From SHVZ01 sp041906305 (GTDB lineage Bacteria > Pseudomonadota > Alphaproteobacteria > SHVZ01): a DNA stretch of 64,000 bases. Below the pieces are notes generated by a model, which saw nothing but the letters and a program-made list of their open reading frames with translations, was not told the origin of the DNA and did no database searches. The translations under genes were made by a program, and so were the position numbers. How positions within the stretch are numbered: the first letter of the stretch is position 1; each line of letters starts with the position of its first letter. Of the stretch, positions 1-10,354 are shown one piece after another. Location: positions 310,001 to 374,000 of the forward strand of contig JAYRJL010000003.1 of the NCBI GenBank assembly GCA_041906305.1, read 5' to 3'.

Positions 1-349
1 GGTCGACTAGGAGCTGGACCACGAGCTGGATCGCGCTCATGCCGGACGCGGTGACGACGATGCGCTCGGGCCCGATCGGCCGACCCTTGATCGTGCTCTG
101 GTACTCGGCGATCGCCTGGCGCAGCTCGGGCACGCCGAGGCTCGGCACGTAGTAGGTCTTGCCCTCGGCCATCGCCTTCGCCGCCGCCTCGCAGATGAAC
201 TTGGGCGTCGGCAGGTCCGGCTCGCCGAACCAGAGGCGGATGATCTCGGGGTCGGCCATGAACGGATTGGCGACCTCGCGGATCTTCGAGTCCGCGAGCC
301 CCCGGACGAGCGCGCGGGCACCCGGGCGGGCGATGGACGAGGCGGTCAT
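1..349 (-). CDS. PLP-dependent aminotransferase, class I/II (partial)
   Basis: Only the first 116 codons are present; the gene runs off the left edge. The N-terminus carries the fold-type I aminotransferase pattern: 'WFGEPDLPTP' near residues 42-51 (substrate-side loop), then 'YYVPSLGVPELRQAI' typical of the aspartate/aromatic aminotransferase family, then 'GMSAIQL' at the start of the large domain. The catalytic lysine lies outside the window. It starts at ATG 349, ten bases after the stop of the small gene at 360-659, so it is probably the last gene of the aacS operon. Substrate cannot be told from this fragment. Confidence 0.85.
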   Translation of the reverse strand, partial: MTASSIARPGARALVRGLADSKIREVANPFMADPEIIRLWFGEPDLPTPKFICEAAAKAMAEGKTYYVPSLGVPELRQAIAEYQSTIKGRPIGPERIVVTASGMSAIQLVVQLLVD

Positions 350-359
350 GGAACGCTCT

Positions 360-659
360 CTATTCTGGCTTCGGCGCGGCCTTGAAGAACTGCTGCGGCT
401 CCTGGCCGAAGATCTTGGCGAAGGCCATGGCGATCTCGGTCCGTGCCTGATCGTCGATTGCCAGCGCTTCCTTGTCGTAGTCGGTCTTGGCCGCGAGATT
501 CCGCCGGCAAAGCTCGATATAGGCATCCATCATTTCGGAGAACGCCTGGAAGCCCCTGGCGCCGATGGTTTCCGAACGCACGCGGAAGACCGAGGAGACT
601 CCCCCCATCCGCTTCAGCATGTTGTCGAGATCGTGGGCGCGGTTCAGGTCCTCGATCAC
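360..659 (-). CDS. Hypothetical protein, 99 aa
   Basis: I do not recognise this protein. It is small, mostly helical by composition, and acidic/basic mixed, with no signal peptide or membrane segment. It starts at GTG 659, inside the stop codon of the diguanylate cyclase (GTGA overlap), so the two are probably translationally coupled. It sits between the cyclase and the aminotransferase in one minus-strand operon. The tight coupling suggests that it is a real gene. Confidence 0.7.
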   Translation of the reverse strand: MIEDLNRAHDLDNMLKRMGGVSSVFRVRSETIGARGFQAFSEMMDAYIELCRRNLAAKTDYDKEALAIDDQARTEIAMAFAKIFGQEPQQFFKAAPKPE

Positions 660-1630
660 TGTCGGGACTCCTTCTGGTTCCTTGCTGGCCGCGCCACCTT
701 ACCGGCAAGGCCCGGCTCGGCGCCAGCATCGCCCTCGGTCCATATCTCGACGCGATTGCGTCCGAGCCTCTTCGCCTTGTAGAGCGCCGCGTCGGCCTGG
801 GCGATCACCTCGTCGACCTTGCTGTCGGGCAGCATCTGCGCGATGCCGAACGAGCAGGTGACGGGCAGCGTCCTTCCTCCGGAAAGCAGCACCGGGCGCG
901 CGTCGAGCCGTTCGCGGAGCCGGTCGAGCGCGACGACGGCCTGGGCCGGCGTCGTCTCGGGCAGGCAGAACAGGAATTCCTCGCCGCCATAGCGGAACAG
1001 CGCGTCGTAGGGCCGAAGGCCGGAAAGGAAGATCTCGGCCGCCGCGGCCAGGACCTGGTCGCCGACCATGTGGCCGTAGGTGTCGTTGACCTTCTTGAAA
1101 TGGTCGAGGTCGCCGAGCGCCAGGCAGACCGGATGCTTGGAGCGGCGCGACCGGCTCTTCTCGCGCTCCAGCTCGGCCAGCATGCTCTGGCGGTTCTGCA
1201 CGCCGGTCAGCGGATCGAGCTCGGCCAACGCCGCTCGGAATGCCTTGCTGAGGCGCTTCGCATAGGTGGAGAAGGTGTCCACCTTGTCCATGAAGGCGTC
1301 GTACTCCTCGGGCGGGACCTTCGTGTCCTTGACGCCGCGCGCCGCGAGCCAGCGGGCATGGTCGTGCATGCGCTTGTGCGCCTCCGCCAGCGTGTGGAAA
1401 GCCGCCTGGTCGACCAGCCCGTCCTCCTTGTGCAGGTCGTGCCAGGCGCCGAAGCGCGTCAGGAAATGCGAGTTCTCGCTGGTGAGGTCCTTCGGCGGGT
1501 TCGACGACTTCGCCAGCACCGTGCGGTGCCAGCGGCGCAGCCACTCCTGGACCTCGGCCTCGGCCTCCTCGAGCACCGAGAGGATCTGCTCGATCGACCG
1601 ACGCGAGAGGGAGTGGAGAACGTCGCTCAC
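656..1630 (-). CDS. Diguanylate cyclase with N-terminal CZB-like sensor domain
   Basis: 324 aa, soluble. The C-terminal half is a complete GGDEF domain: active-site GGEEF at residues 215-219 and an intact RxxD inhibitory site (RPYD, 206-209) just before it, so c-di-GMP synthesis with product feedback is expected. The N-terminal ~130 residues are helical and resemble the zinc-binding CZB domain of E. coli DgcZ: a His at 35, an F-G-x-W block at 60-63 and an HxxxH pair at 85/89. The cysteine that normally precedes the G-x-W block is a threonine (58), so zinc binding may be altered; this reading is by eye. It starts with GTG 1630, seven bases after the acetoacetyl-CoA synthetase gene, which points to co-transcription. 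Start and frame are well supported by the overlap with the next gene. Confidence 0.9.
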   Translation of the reverse strand: MSDVLHSLSRRSIEQILSVLEEAEAEVQEWLRRWHRTVLAKSSNPPKDLTSENSHFLTRFGAWHDLHKEDGLVDQAAFHTLAEAHKRMHDHARWLAARGVKDTKVPPEEYDAFMDKVDTFSTYAKRLSKAFRAALAELDPLTGVQNRQSMLAELEREKSRSRRSKHPVCLALGDLDHFKKVNDTYGHMVGDQVLAAAAEIFLSGLRPYDALFRYGGEEFLFCLPETTPAQAVVALDRLRERLDARPVLLSGGRTLPVTCSFGIAQMLPDSKVDEVIAQADAALYKAKRLGRNRVEIWTEGDAGAEPGLAGKVARPARNQKESRQ

Positions 1631-1637
1631 GAAGGAA

Positions 1638-3590
<1,953 letters not shown>

Positions 3591-3710
3591 GGTCCTCGTT
3601 TCCTCGTTGGTAGCGCCGGGCTTGAGGGCTAGACTTGCGGAAATATTGATCGGTCGGTGATAGCGCGCCGCGTCGCCCCGAGGCAAGCCGCCCGCCGGAA
3701 TCCAAGCAAC

Positions 3711-4610
3711 GTGCCGCTCCCAGCCGCCCTCTCCCTCCCCATCGTCCGCGCCTGCCTCTGGGCCGCGACGACCTCGCTGACATCGGCCGTGATGATGCTG
3801 CTGATCCGCTGGTCGGCCGAGGAGCTGCACCCGTTCCAGATCTCGTTCCTGCGCTCGACCTTCGGCGCGCTCTTCACGCTCCCCTGGCTCTGCCAGATGG
3901 GCTGGTCCGAGGTCCGCAAGGTCGACATCGGCCGCTACAAGTGGCGGGTGATCCTCGCCTTCTTCTCGATGATCACCTGGTTCTACGCGGCCTCGTACCT
4001 GCCGATGGCGGAATCGACCGCGCTCAACTTCACCACGCCGCTGTTCGCCACCGTCGGCGCCGCGCTGATCCTGAAGGAGACCGTGCGGGTCCGGCGATGG
4101 ACCGCGACGGTCCTGGGATTCATCGGCGTCCTGATCATCGTCCGGCCGGGTGCGCACACCTTCAATCCGGTCGCCATCGTGATGATCCTCTCGGCGCTGG
4201 CCGCCTCGTTCTCCGTGCTGATCATCAAGGCGCTGACCAAGACCGAGTCGGCACAGTCGATCGTGATGTTCACCTTCATCTTCCTGACGCCGCTGACCCT
4301 GATCCCGGCGCTGTTCGTCTGGCAGACGCCGAGCTGGTACGTGCTCCTGCTCACGATCGGCATGGGCGCGGTCGGCACCTTCGGCAACTATTGCTCGGCC
4401 CGCGCCTTCACGCTGGCCGACGCCTCTGCGGTGCTGCCGATCGACTATCTCAGGATGCCGGTGGTGGCGTTCGTCGGCTTCCTCGCCTTCGGCGAGGTGC
4501 CGGATGCCCTTGTCTGGCTGGGATCGGGCATCATCGCCTGCTCCTCCCTCTACATCGCGCACCGCGAGGCCCAGCTCGCACGCCAGGCCGCGCGGGCGCG
4601 ACGTCCCTAG
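3711..4610 (+). CDS. DMT-superfamily (EamA) transporter
   Basis: About 299 aa with ten hydrophobic segments arranged as two EamA repeats, the usual drug/metabolite transporter layout in the inner membrane. The second half keeps the helix-end glycine/proline pattern ('GTFGNYCSARAF', 'LPIDYLRMPVVAFVGFLAFGE') common in RhaT/YdcZ-like carriers. I chose GTG 3711; a GTG at 3657 would add 18 arginine-rich residues and crowd the divergent aacS promoter region, so it is less likely. Substrate cannot be inferred. Transcribed divergently from aacS and convergently with the TPP-riboswitch gene. Confidence 0.85.
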   Translation: MPLPAALSLPIVRACLWAATTSLTSAVMMLLIRWSAEELHPFQISFLRSTFGALFTLPWLCQMGWSEVRKVDIGRYKWRVILAFFSMITWFYAASYLPMAESTALNFTTPLFATVGAALILKETVRVRRWTATVLGFIGVLIIVRPGAHTFNPVAIVMILSALAASFSVLIIKALTKTESAQSIVMFTFIFLTPLTLIPALFVWQTPSWYVLLLTIGMGAVGTFGNYCSARAFTLADASAVLPIDYLRMPVVAFVGFLAFGEVPDALVWLGSGIIACSSLYIAHREAQLARQAARARRP

Positions 4611-4617
4611 AAGGGAC
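4603..4617. terminator. Short bidirectional hairpin between convergent genes
   Basis: Perfect 6-bp inverted repeat GTCCCT/AGGGAC with a 3-base loop. It covers the last codons and stop of the EamA gene and ends at the stop of the convergent binding-protein gene. There is no T-tract, so it would be at most a weak terminator or an mRNA 3' end stabiliser for both transcripts. Confidence 0.4.
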
Positions 4618-5636
4618 TACTTCTCCATCTTCGCGTCGTAGCGCTTCTGCCATTCCTTGAGGATGCGGTCGCGGTTCGAGGCGGACCACAGGAAGTCGTT
4701 GCGGATCAGCGATTCCTCGAGGCCCTTCGGATAGAACGGCATGTCGGTCTCGACGCCCTTCATCGCCACCATCGTGGCGAAGCGGGCATAGAGCCTGTTC
4801 GCCTTCTCGGACGCGGCCCAGTCCATCAGCCGGCGCGCCGCCTCGAGGTTCTTCGTGCCCTTGACGATCGCGGCCGTGTCCATGTCCCAGCCGCCGCCCT
4901 CCTCCATCACCAGGATCTCGACCGGGGCGTTGCCCTGGCGGGCGGCGACGCCGGCGAGCTCGTAGGAGATGCCGACCGGAAACTCGCCCGCGGCCGCCAT
5001 GCGGCAGGGCTTGGTGCCCGACTTGATGTACATCGCGACGTTGTCGTGGAGCCTGTCCATGAAGCTCCACGCCTTGTCCTCGCCCCAGAGCTGCATCCAG
5101 GCGGAGACATGGAAATAGCCGGTGCCCGACGAGGCCGGATCCGGCATCAGGACCTGGCCCTTGTAGGCGGGATCGGCGAGGTCCGACCACTTGGACGGAC
5201 GCTTCAGGCCCTTCTTCGCGGCCTCGGTCGTGTTGAAGCAGATCGCCGCGGCCCAGGCCTCCATCCCGACCCAGGCGGGTGGATCGGCCGGGTCGCGGAA
5301 GTTCGCCTTGATGCGGTCCAGCGACTTCGGCGCATACGCATCCAGGAGGCCGAGCTCCTTCAGCTGCAGCATGTTGGTGACGGCGAGGCCCCAGATCGCA
5401 TCGGCCTGCGGGCGGTCCTTCTCGGCCACCAGCTTGGATGCCACGACGCCGGTCGAGTCGCGCCAGAGCACGAGGTCGATGTCCGGATTGTCGGCCTCGA
5501 AGCCGGCCTTGAAGTCGTTGATGTACTCGGGCACCAGCGTCGAATAGACGCTGAGCCTGGTCTTGGTCTGCGCCGTGGCGCCGGACGCCGCGAGCGCAAG
5601 GCCGGCGGCAAGGACGATCAGGGTAGGCACGCGCAT
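4617..5636 (-). CDS. ABC transporter periplasmic binding protein, TPP-riboswitch controlled
   Basis: 339 aa with a Sec signal peptide (hydrophobic core 4-18, likely cleavage after ATA at ~22). The mature part begins 'RLSVYSTLVPEYINDFKAGFE', the pattern of the Fe3+/thiamine/2-aminoethylphosphonate binding-protein class (SBP types 6/8). A TPP riboswitch directly upstream makes thiamine, TPP or a precursor the best ligand guess; sequence alone would fit phosphonate or iron binding equally well. No permease or ATPase gene is adjacent: the neighbours are an EamA carrier (convergent) and an SDH-type protease (divergent), so its membrane partners must be elsewhere. Start ATG 5636 is preceded by GGGAG at a good distance; the open frame that continues upstream runs through the riboswitch and is not coding. 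Confidence 0.85.
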   Translation of the reverse strand: MRVPTLIVLAAGLALAASGATAQTKTRLSVYSTLVPEYINDFKAGFEADNPDIDLVLWRDSTGVVASKLVAEKDRPQADAIWGLAVTNMLQLKELGLLDAYAPKSLDRIKANFRDPADPPAWVGMEAWAAAICFNTTEAAKKGLKRPSKWSDLADPAYKGQVLMPDPASSGTGYFHVSAWMQLWGEDKAWSFMDRLHDNVAMYIKSGTKPCRMAAAGEFPVGISYELAGVAARQGNAPVEILVMEEGGGWDMDTAAIVKGTKNLEAARRLMDWAASEKANRLYARFATMVAMKGVETDMPFYPKGLEESLIRNDFLWSASNRDRILKEWQKRYDAKMEK

Positions 5637-5640
5637 CGGA

Positions 5641-5669
5641 ATCTCCCGCGTTGGTCCAACGTTGGAGAT
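5641..5669 (-). promoter_or_regulatory. Ribosome-binding-site sequestering hairpin (riboswitch expression platform)
   Basis: On the minus-strand RNA, AUCUCC (complement of 5664-5669) can pair with the Shine-Dalgarno GGAGAU (complement of 5641-5646), enclosing a second perfect stem CGUUG/CAACG. The nested hairpin would hide the ribosome-binding site of the binding-protein gene whose ATG is at 5636. It lies about 43 bases downstream of the TPP aptamer, as expected for translational control when TPP is bound. Confidence 0.75.
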
Positions 5670-5711
5670 CCGGAACTGGCTTGCTGGGGTGGCGGACTGC
5701 CGGAGCAGCCC

Positions 5712-5806
5712 TGGTTCCAATCCCTTCGCCGGCATGATCCGGATCAGGTTCGAAGGGTCTCGGCGACGGCGCCGACTCTCAGCCCGGACGGGCTCCCCTC
5801 GGAACG
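5712..5806 (-). promoter_or_regulatory. TPP riboswitch aptamer (THI element)
   Basis: The minus-strand RNA contains all hallmarks of the thiamine-pyrophosphate aptamer: P1 GUUCC...GGAAC, the GGGAGCCC...GGGCUGAGA arm with the conserved CUGAGA, an optional extra P3a stem, and the pyrophosphate-side arm CCUUCGAACCUGAUC / GGAUCAUGCCGG / CGAAGGGA. Order and spacing match the standard element. It precedes a single gene, the binding protein at 4617-5636. Confidence 0.95.
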
Positions 5807-5906
5807 CCGCGATCTTGCGACATGCGAGGCCAGGGCGCAACATCCGCCGCGCAGGGAGTGCGCCCGTCGGCGTGACGAGGATTCCCGTCATCGAGGGGAG
5901 AGACAG

Positions 5907-6737
5907 ATGGGCGTCGGCGACCTGATCTGGGTGTTTTTCGTCTTCGCGATGCTGCAGCCGATGATCAAGCAGCGCCTGCTGATCATGGCGCGCCAGCGCA
6001 AGATCGCCGAGATCCAGTCAAAGCGGAAATCCCGGGTGATCTCGCTCGTCCATCGCCAGGAGACGATGCGCCTGCTCGGCTTCCCGCTCGTCCGCTACAT
6101 CGATATGGACGATTCCGAGGAGGTCATTCGCGCGATACGCGAGACCGATTCGGCGACGCCGATCGACGTCGTGCTTCACACGCCCGGCGGCCTGGTGCTG
6201 GCGGCGCTGCAGATCGCCCGTGCGCTCGACCGCCATCCGGCGAAGGTCACGGTGATGGTGCCGCATCTCGCGATGTCCGGCGGCACGCTCATCGCGATGG
6301 CGGCCGACGAGATCGCGATCAGCCCGCATGCGGTCCTCGGCCCGATCGATCCGCAGATCGGCGGCATGCCGGCGGCCTCGCTGCTGAAGGTCGTCGCCGA
6401 CAAGCCGATCGCCGAGATCGACGACCAGACCCTGGTCCTCGCCGATGTCGGCCGCAAGGCGATCGCGCAGGTGCGCCGGGCGGCGCAGGAGCTGCTGACC
6501 GATCCCCTGGGCGCGGAGCGCGCGGCGGCGGTCGCCGAGAAGATGACCGGCGGCACCTGGACCCACGATTACGCGATCACGCCCGACGAGGCGCGCGAGC
6601 TCGGCCTGCCCGTCACCACCGAGATGCCGGACGAGGTGCTCCAGCTGCTCTCACTCTATCCCCAGCCCGTCCGGTCCATGCCGACGGTCGAGTACCTGCC
6701 GGTCCCGCCGCGGCCGCCTGAACGCTCGGCCCGCTAG
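5907..6737 (+). CDS. SDH family Clp-fold serine proteinase (membrane-anchored)
   Basis: 276 aa. An N-terminal hydrophobic helix (about 5-20) is followed by a ClpP/SppA-type fold: 'VLHTPGG' at 89-95 and 'LAMSGGTLIAMAADEI' at 121-136, where Ser124 is the expected nucleophile. This matches the 'serine dehydrogenase proteinase' family (PF01972), which acts at the cytoplasmic membrane on unknown substrates. ATG 5907 follows GGGGAGAGACAG. Divergent from the riboswitch-controlled gene; the only gene in its transcription unit as far as I can see. Confidence 0.85.
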   Translation: MGVGDLIWVFFVFAMLQPMIKQRLLIMARQRKIAEIQSKRKSRVISLVHRQETMRLLGFPLVRYIDMDDSEEVIRAIRETDSATPIDVVLHTPGGLVLAALQIARALDRHPAKVTVMVPHLAMSGGTLIAMAADEIAISPHAVLGPIDPQIGGMPAASLLKVVADKPIAEIDDQTLVLADVGRKAIAQVRRAAQELLTDPLGAERAAAVAEKMTGGTWTHDYAITPDEARELGLPVTTEMPDEVLQLLSLYPQPVRSMPTVEYLPVPPRPPERSAR

Positions 6738-6808
6738 TCCTGCCGGTTGCCGCGGACCGGCGCCGCGCCTAGGCTTCGGCTCCGACCCCTCCTCCCGACA
6801 GAGTTCCC

Positions 6809-8329
6809 ATGCCCACTCCCCGGATCGCGCTCGCGGGCTTCATGCTCGAGAGCAACGGCCATTCGCCGGTCGCCACCAAGGCCGAGTTCGAGGCCCTCGG
6901 CTATTTCGGCGGCAACGCGCTCGCCGAAGACCTCGCCAAGCCGAACCCGCGCGCCAACGCGACGATGACCGGATTCGTCGAGGGCATGAACGGCGGGCGC
7001 GACTGGACCATGGTGCCGATCGTCTCGGCCTATGGCGGCGCCAGCGGCCCGGTCGACCAGGCCTTCTTCGAGGAGATCGTCGAGAAGCTGGCGACCGGCC
7101 TCCGGGCGGCGATGCCGCTGGACGGCGTCTTCATCTCGCTGCACGGTGCCGCGACCGCGACCGGCGACTTCGATCCCGACGCGACCGTGCTCCGCACCGT
7201 CCGCAACATCGTCGGCCCCGACGTGCCGATCCTCACCACGCTCGACCTGCATGCCAACGTCTCCCAGGCGATGGTCGATCTCGCCGACGTGATGAGCTCC
7301 TACCTCACCAACCCGCATGTCGACATGCGCGAGCGCGGCATCGAGTGCGCGGCGATCATGCGCGCGATGCTGGGCGGCATGCGGCCGAAGTCGGCCTTCG
7401 TGAAGCTGCCGCTGATCCCGCCCTCGGTGACGCAGAACACCAAGAGCGGCCCCTATGCCGACATCATCAGGTACGGCCAGTCGAAGCTCGACCATGAGAT
7501 CCTGAACGTCTCGATCTGCTCCGGGTTCTCGCTCGGCGACACGCCGAAGAACGGCATGAGCATCACAGTCGCCGCCCGCACCAGCGCCGAGCGCGCCCGC
7601 GAGGTCGCTCTGGACATCGCCAAGACCTGCTGGGCCGACCGCCAGCGCTACGTGCCGAAGATGACCTCGATCGAGGACGCGACCCGAATGGCCGTCGCCG
7701 CCGGCAAGGATCCGACGAAGCCGTCGCTGCTGTTCGCCGACGTCGCCGACAATCCCGGCGGCGGCGGACGCGGCAACACCGCCTGGATCCTGGAGGCCTT
7801 CCACAAGGCCGGCGCCGAGGGCGTGCTGCTCGGGATCTTCAACGATCCCGCCCTGGCCGAGGAGGCCCACGCCAAGGGCAAGGGGGCCTCCTTCACCGCC
7901 CGTTTCAATCGCGACGAGACAGACCAGTTCTCGAAGCAGTTCACCGCCGAGGCGACGGTCGAGGCGCTCCACGACGGCAACGTCGTCGGCCGCCGCGGCG
8001 TCGTCGAGGGCCGCCAGCTCCACTACGGCAAGACCGCGCTCATCAAGGTCGGCGGCATCAAGGTCGTGGTGATCTCGATCCGCCAGCAGTGCTGCGACCC
8101 GATCGCCTTCGAGATGTTCGGCCTCGACATCGCCAAGGCGCGCTCGGTCATCGTCAAGTCGCGCGGCCATTTCCGTGCCGGCTTCGACGAGTTCTTCCCC
8201 GACGACCGCATCATCGAGGTCGACGTGCCGGGCCTCACCACGCCGGTGCTCTCGCGCGTGCCCTACAAGAACGCGCCCAGGCCGATCTTCCCGCTCGACC
8301 CCGATGTGAGCTGGACGCCACCGGCGTGA
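6809..8329 (+). CDS. M81 family metallopeptidase (MlrC-like)
   Basis: 506 aa, family-typical length. The N-terminal domain has 'TLDLHANVS' (144-152) and 'NPHVDMRERG' (168-177), conserved in MlrC/M81 proteins, where His and Asp residues are thought to bind zinc; 'DVADNPGGGGRGNT' (about 314-327) opens the MlrC C-terminal domain. MlrC of sphingomonads opens linearised microcystin, but most family members have unknown peptide or amidated substrates. Its stop overlaps the GTG of the downstream MFS transporter (GTGA at 8326-8329), so the two are coupled and the carrier probably moves the substrate or product. Confidence 0.9.
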   Translation: MPTPRIALAGFMLESNGHSPVATKAEFEALGYFGGNALAEDLAKPNPRANATMTGFVEGMNGGRDWTMVPIVSAYGGASGPVDQAFFEEIVEKLATGLRAAMPLDGVFISLHGAATATGDFDPDATVLRTVRNIVGPDVPILTTLDLHANVSQAMVDLADVMSSYLTNPHVDMRERGIECAAIMRAMLGGMRPKSAFVKLPLIPPSVTQNTKSGPYADIIRYGQSKLDHEILNVSICSGFSLGDTPKNGMSITVAARTSAERAREVALDIAKTCWADRQRYVPKMTSIEDATRMAVAAGKDPTKPSLLFADVADNPGGGGRGNTAWILEAFHKAGAEGVLLGIFNDPALAEEAHAKGKGASFTARFNRDETDQFSKQFTAEATVEALHDGNVVGRRGVVEGRQLHYGKTALIKVGGIKVVVISIRQQCCDPIAFEMFGLDIAKARSVIVKSRGHFRAGFDEFFPDDRIIEVDVPGLTTPVLSRVPYKNAPRPIFPLDPDVSWTPPA

Positions 8330-9552
8330 CCAGCCGGCCGCTCATCTCGGCCGACGGCGTCACCCGGCAGGGCTGGATCCTGATCTGGACGCTGTCGGCC
8401 GCCCAGCTCGTCTCGTGGGGCACCTTGTTCTACGGCTTCTCGCTCTTCATCCTGCCGATGGAGAAGGAGCTGGGGTGGTCGAAGACCGACCTCAACGGCG
8501 CTCTCTCGGCCGGGATGCTGGTGGCCGCCCTGTTCGCCATGCCCATTGGCCGCTGGATCGATCGCGGCCGCGACCGCGCGGTGCTGACGCTGGGATCGCT
8601 CGCCGGCGGCATCATGCTGCTCGCCTGGGCCGCAGTCTCCGACCTCGTCCTCTTCTACGCGATCTGGCTCGTGATCGGCGCCACCTTCGCCGCTACGCTC
8701 TACGAGCCGGCCTTCGCCGTGCTGACGACGAGGCTCGGGCCTCAGTACAAGCGGGGCATCACCTCGATGACGCTGGTCGGCGGCTTCGCCAGCACCGTCT
8801 TCATGCCGCTGACGCAGGTCCTGATCGACTGGCTCGGATGGCGTCCGGCGCTGGTGGTGCTCGGCCTCGTCACGCTCCTCGTCTGCGGCGGCATCCACTG
8901 GTTCGTCCTGGCGCCGTCCGACAAGCCGCCTCCGCCGCCGGCTCCCGCCGACTCCGCGGATCGCTCGCCGCTCCGCCGGGCGATCCGGACCCCGGCGTTC
9001 TGGGGCCTGCTGGTCTCTCTCTCCTGCTACGGCGCGGCGCAGACCGCGCTCATCTTCCATCTCGTCCCGTACCTGAACGAGATGAGGATGGACTCCGCGA
9101 CGATCATCGCGATCCTCGCGATCATCGGCCCGATGCAGGTGGCGGGACGCATCGTCATCATCGCCTTCGCCAAGAATCTGTCCGCCAGGGCGATCGGCAG
9201 CGTCTCGCTGCTCGTCCAGCCGCTGATGATGCTCGTGCTGATCCTGATGCCGCCGACCCCCGCCTGGGTAGGCCTCGCCATCGCGGTCTACGGCGCGGCG
9301 AACGGCATGACGACGATCGTCCGCGGCACCATCGTCCAGGAAGTGCTCGGGCGCGCCGGATACGGCGTCATCAACGGCGCCCTCAGCCTCCCTGCGACGA
9401 TCCTGAGGGCGCTGTCGCCGGCCGTGGCGGCGCTGGTGTTCGATCTCGCCGGCGGCTACGACCGCGTTCTCTGGCTGATCTTCTCGGTCTACCTGGTCGC
9501 CGGCAGCGCCTTCCTCGTCGCCGCCTTCTGGCGGCCGCGCACCGGGACTTGA
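8326..9552 (+). CDS. MFS transporter
   Basis: About 408 aa with twelve hydrophobic segments and the MFS signature loop 'GRWIDRGRDRAVL' between TM2 and TM3. The start is GTG 8326, overlapping the stop of the M81 gene by three bases; the reading frame is open further upstream only because of overlap with that gene. The sequence belongs broadly to the OFA/monocarboxylate-like MFS carriers. Substrate is unknown, but coupling to a peptidase gene and closeness to a gamma-glutamyl hydrolase-like gene suggest peptide- or amide-derived compounds. Confidence 0.9.
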   Translation: MTSRPLISADGVTRQGWILIWTLSAAQLVSWGTLFYGFSLFILPMEKELGWSKTDLNGALSAGMLVAALFAMPIGRWIDRGRDRAVLTLGSLAGGIMLLAWAAVSDLVLFYAIWLVIGATFAATLYEPAFAVLTTRLGPQYKRGITSMTLVGGFASTVFMPLTQVLIDWLGWRPALVVLGLVTLLVCGGIHWFVLAPSDKPPPPPAPADSADRSPLRRAIRTPAFWGLLVSLSCYGAAQTALIFHLVPYLNEMRMDSATIIAILAIIGPMQVAGRIVIIAFAKNLSARAIGSVSLLVQPLMMLVLILMPPTPAWVGLAIAVYGAANGMTTIVRGTIVQEVLGRAGYGVINGALSLPATILRALSPAVAALVFDLAGGYDRVLWLIFSVYLVAGSAFLVAAFWRPRTGT

Positions 9553-9604
9553 ACGTACTTGCCGATTCAGCCACTTCTCATTCGTCACCTATGAGGCTTC
9601 GACC

Positions 9605-10324
9605 ATGGCCGACCGTCCGCTGATCGGGATCACGCTCGACTACCAGGAGAAGGGCACCTTCTCCCAGCGTCCGCACTACGCGGTCCGCACGATCTACTTC
9701 GCCGCGGTCGAGGCCGCCGGCGGCCTGCCGATCGCGATCCCGCACCTGGCCGACCGCCTGCCCGACTACATGAAGTTGATCGACGGCCTGGTGATCCCGG
9801 GCGGGACCCATGCCTCGCCCGAGTCCTGGTATGTCGACTTGCATGAGCCGCCGCCCTATGAAGAGACGCCGCGTGCGGCCTTCGACATCGCCGTCGTCGA
9901 GCAGGCGCTCAAGCGCGACATGCCGCTGCTCGGCATCTGCGCCGGCATGCAGGAGCTCGCCTGCGTCGCCGGGGCCAAGATGACCCGCAACGTCCACAAG
10001 CACCACAACACCGCCATCGACCATCGCCAGGGCACGACCGCCGACCGGTACGCGCACGAGGTCGTGGTCGAACCCGGCACGCGCCTCGCCCAGATCGTCG
10101 GTGCGGGCAGGATCGACGTGAACACCGCGCACCAGGAAGCCGTGGTCTCGGTGCCGAACGACATGACGATCTCGGCCCGCTCGCCGGACGGCGTCATCGA
10201 GGCGATCGAGCTGCCGAAGCAGAAGTTCGCGCTCGGCGTCCAGTGGCACCCCGAGTTCTTCCTCGCCGCCGGCAACCCGCACCGGAAAGTGTTCGAGGCG
10301 CTGGTCGCCGCCGCCCGGAGCTGA
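9605..10324 (+). CDS. Class-I glutamine amidotransferase-like hydrolase (peptidase C26, PuuD-like)
   Basis: 239 aa. The catalytic triad of the family is visible: Cys112 in 'LLGICAGMQ' (usually GICRGMQ), and His215/Glu217 in 'VQWHPEFF'. 'GLVIPGG' at 61-67 is the oxyanion-side strand. PuuD and its relatives hydrolyse gamma-glutamyl bonds such as gamma-glutamyl-GABA. It lies 52 bases after the MFS gene in the same direction, so an M81 peptidase / transporter / C26 hydrolase unit is likely. Confidence 0.88.
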   Translation: MADRPLIGITLDYQEKGTFSQRPHYAVRTIYFAAVEAAGGLPIAIPHLADRLPDYMKLIDGLVIPGGTHASPESWYVDLHEPPPYEETPRAAFDIAVVEQALKRDMPLLGICAGMQELACVAGAKMTRNVHKHHNTAIDHRQGTTADRYAHEVVVEPGTRLAQIVGAGRIDVNTAHQEAVVSVPNDMTISARSPDGVIEAIELPKQKFALGVQWHPEFFLAAGNPHRKVFEALVAAARS

Positions 10325-10354
10325 TCCGAGCGCCCAGGCCTCGATTACGGGCGG

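Noticed and set aside
3591..4562. Long minus-strand open frame continuing upstream of aacS
   Set aside because: The family N-terminus begins at ATG 3590 and the extension lies antisense to the EamA gene with a low-complexity, charged translation typical of GC-rich shadow frames.
5637..5891. N-terminal extension of the riboswitch-controlled binding protein
   Set aside because: The extension would be translated through the TPP aptamer and would hide the clear signal peptide at 5636.
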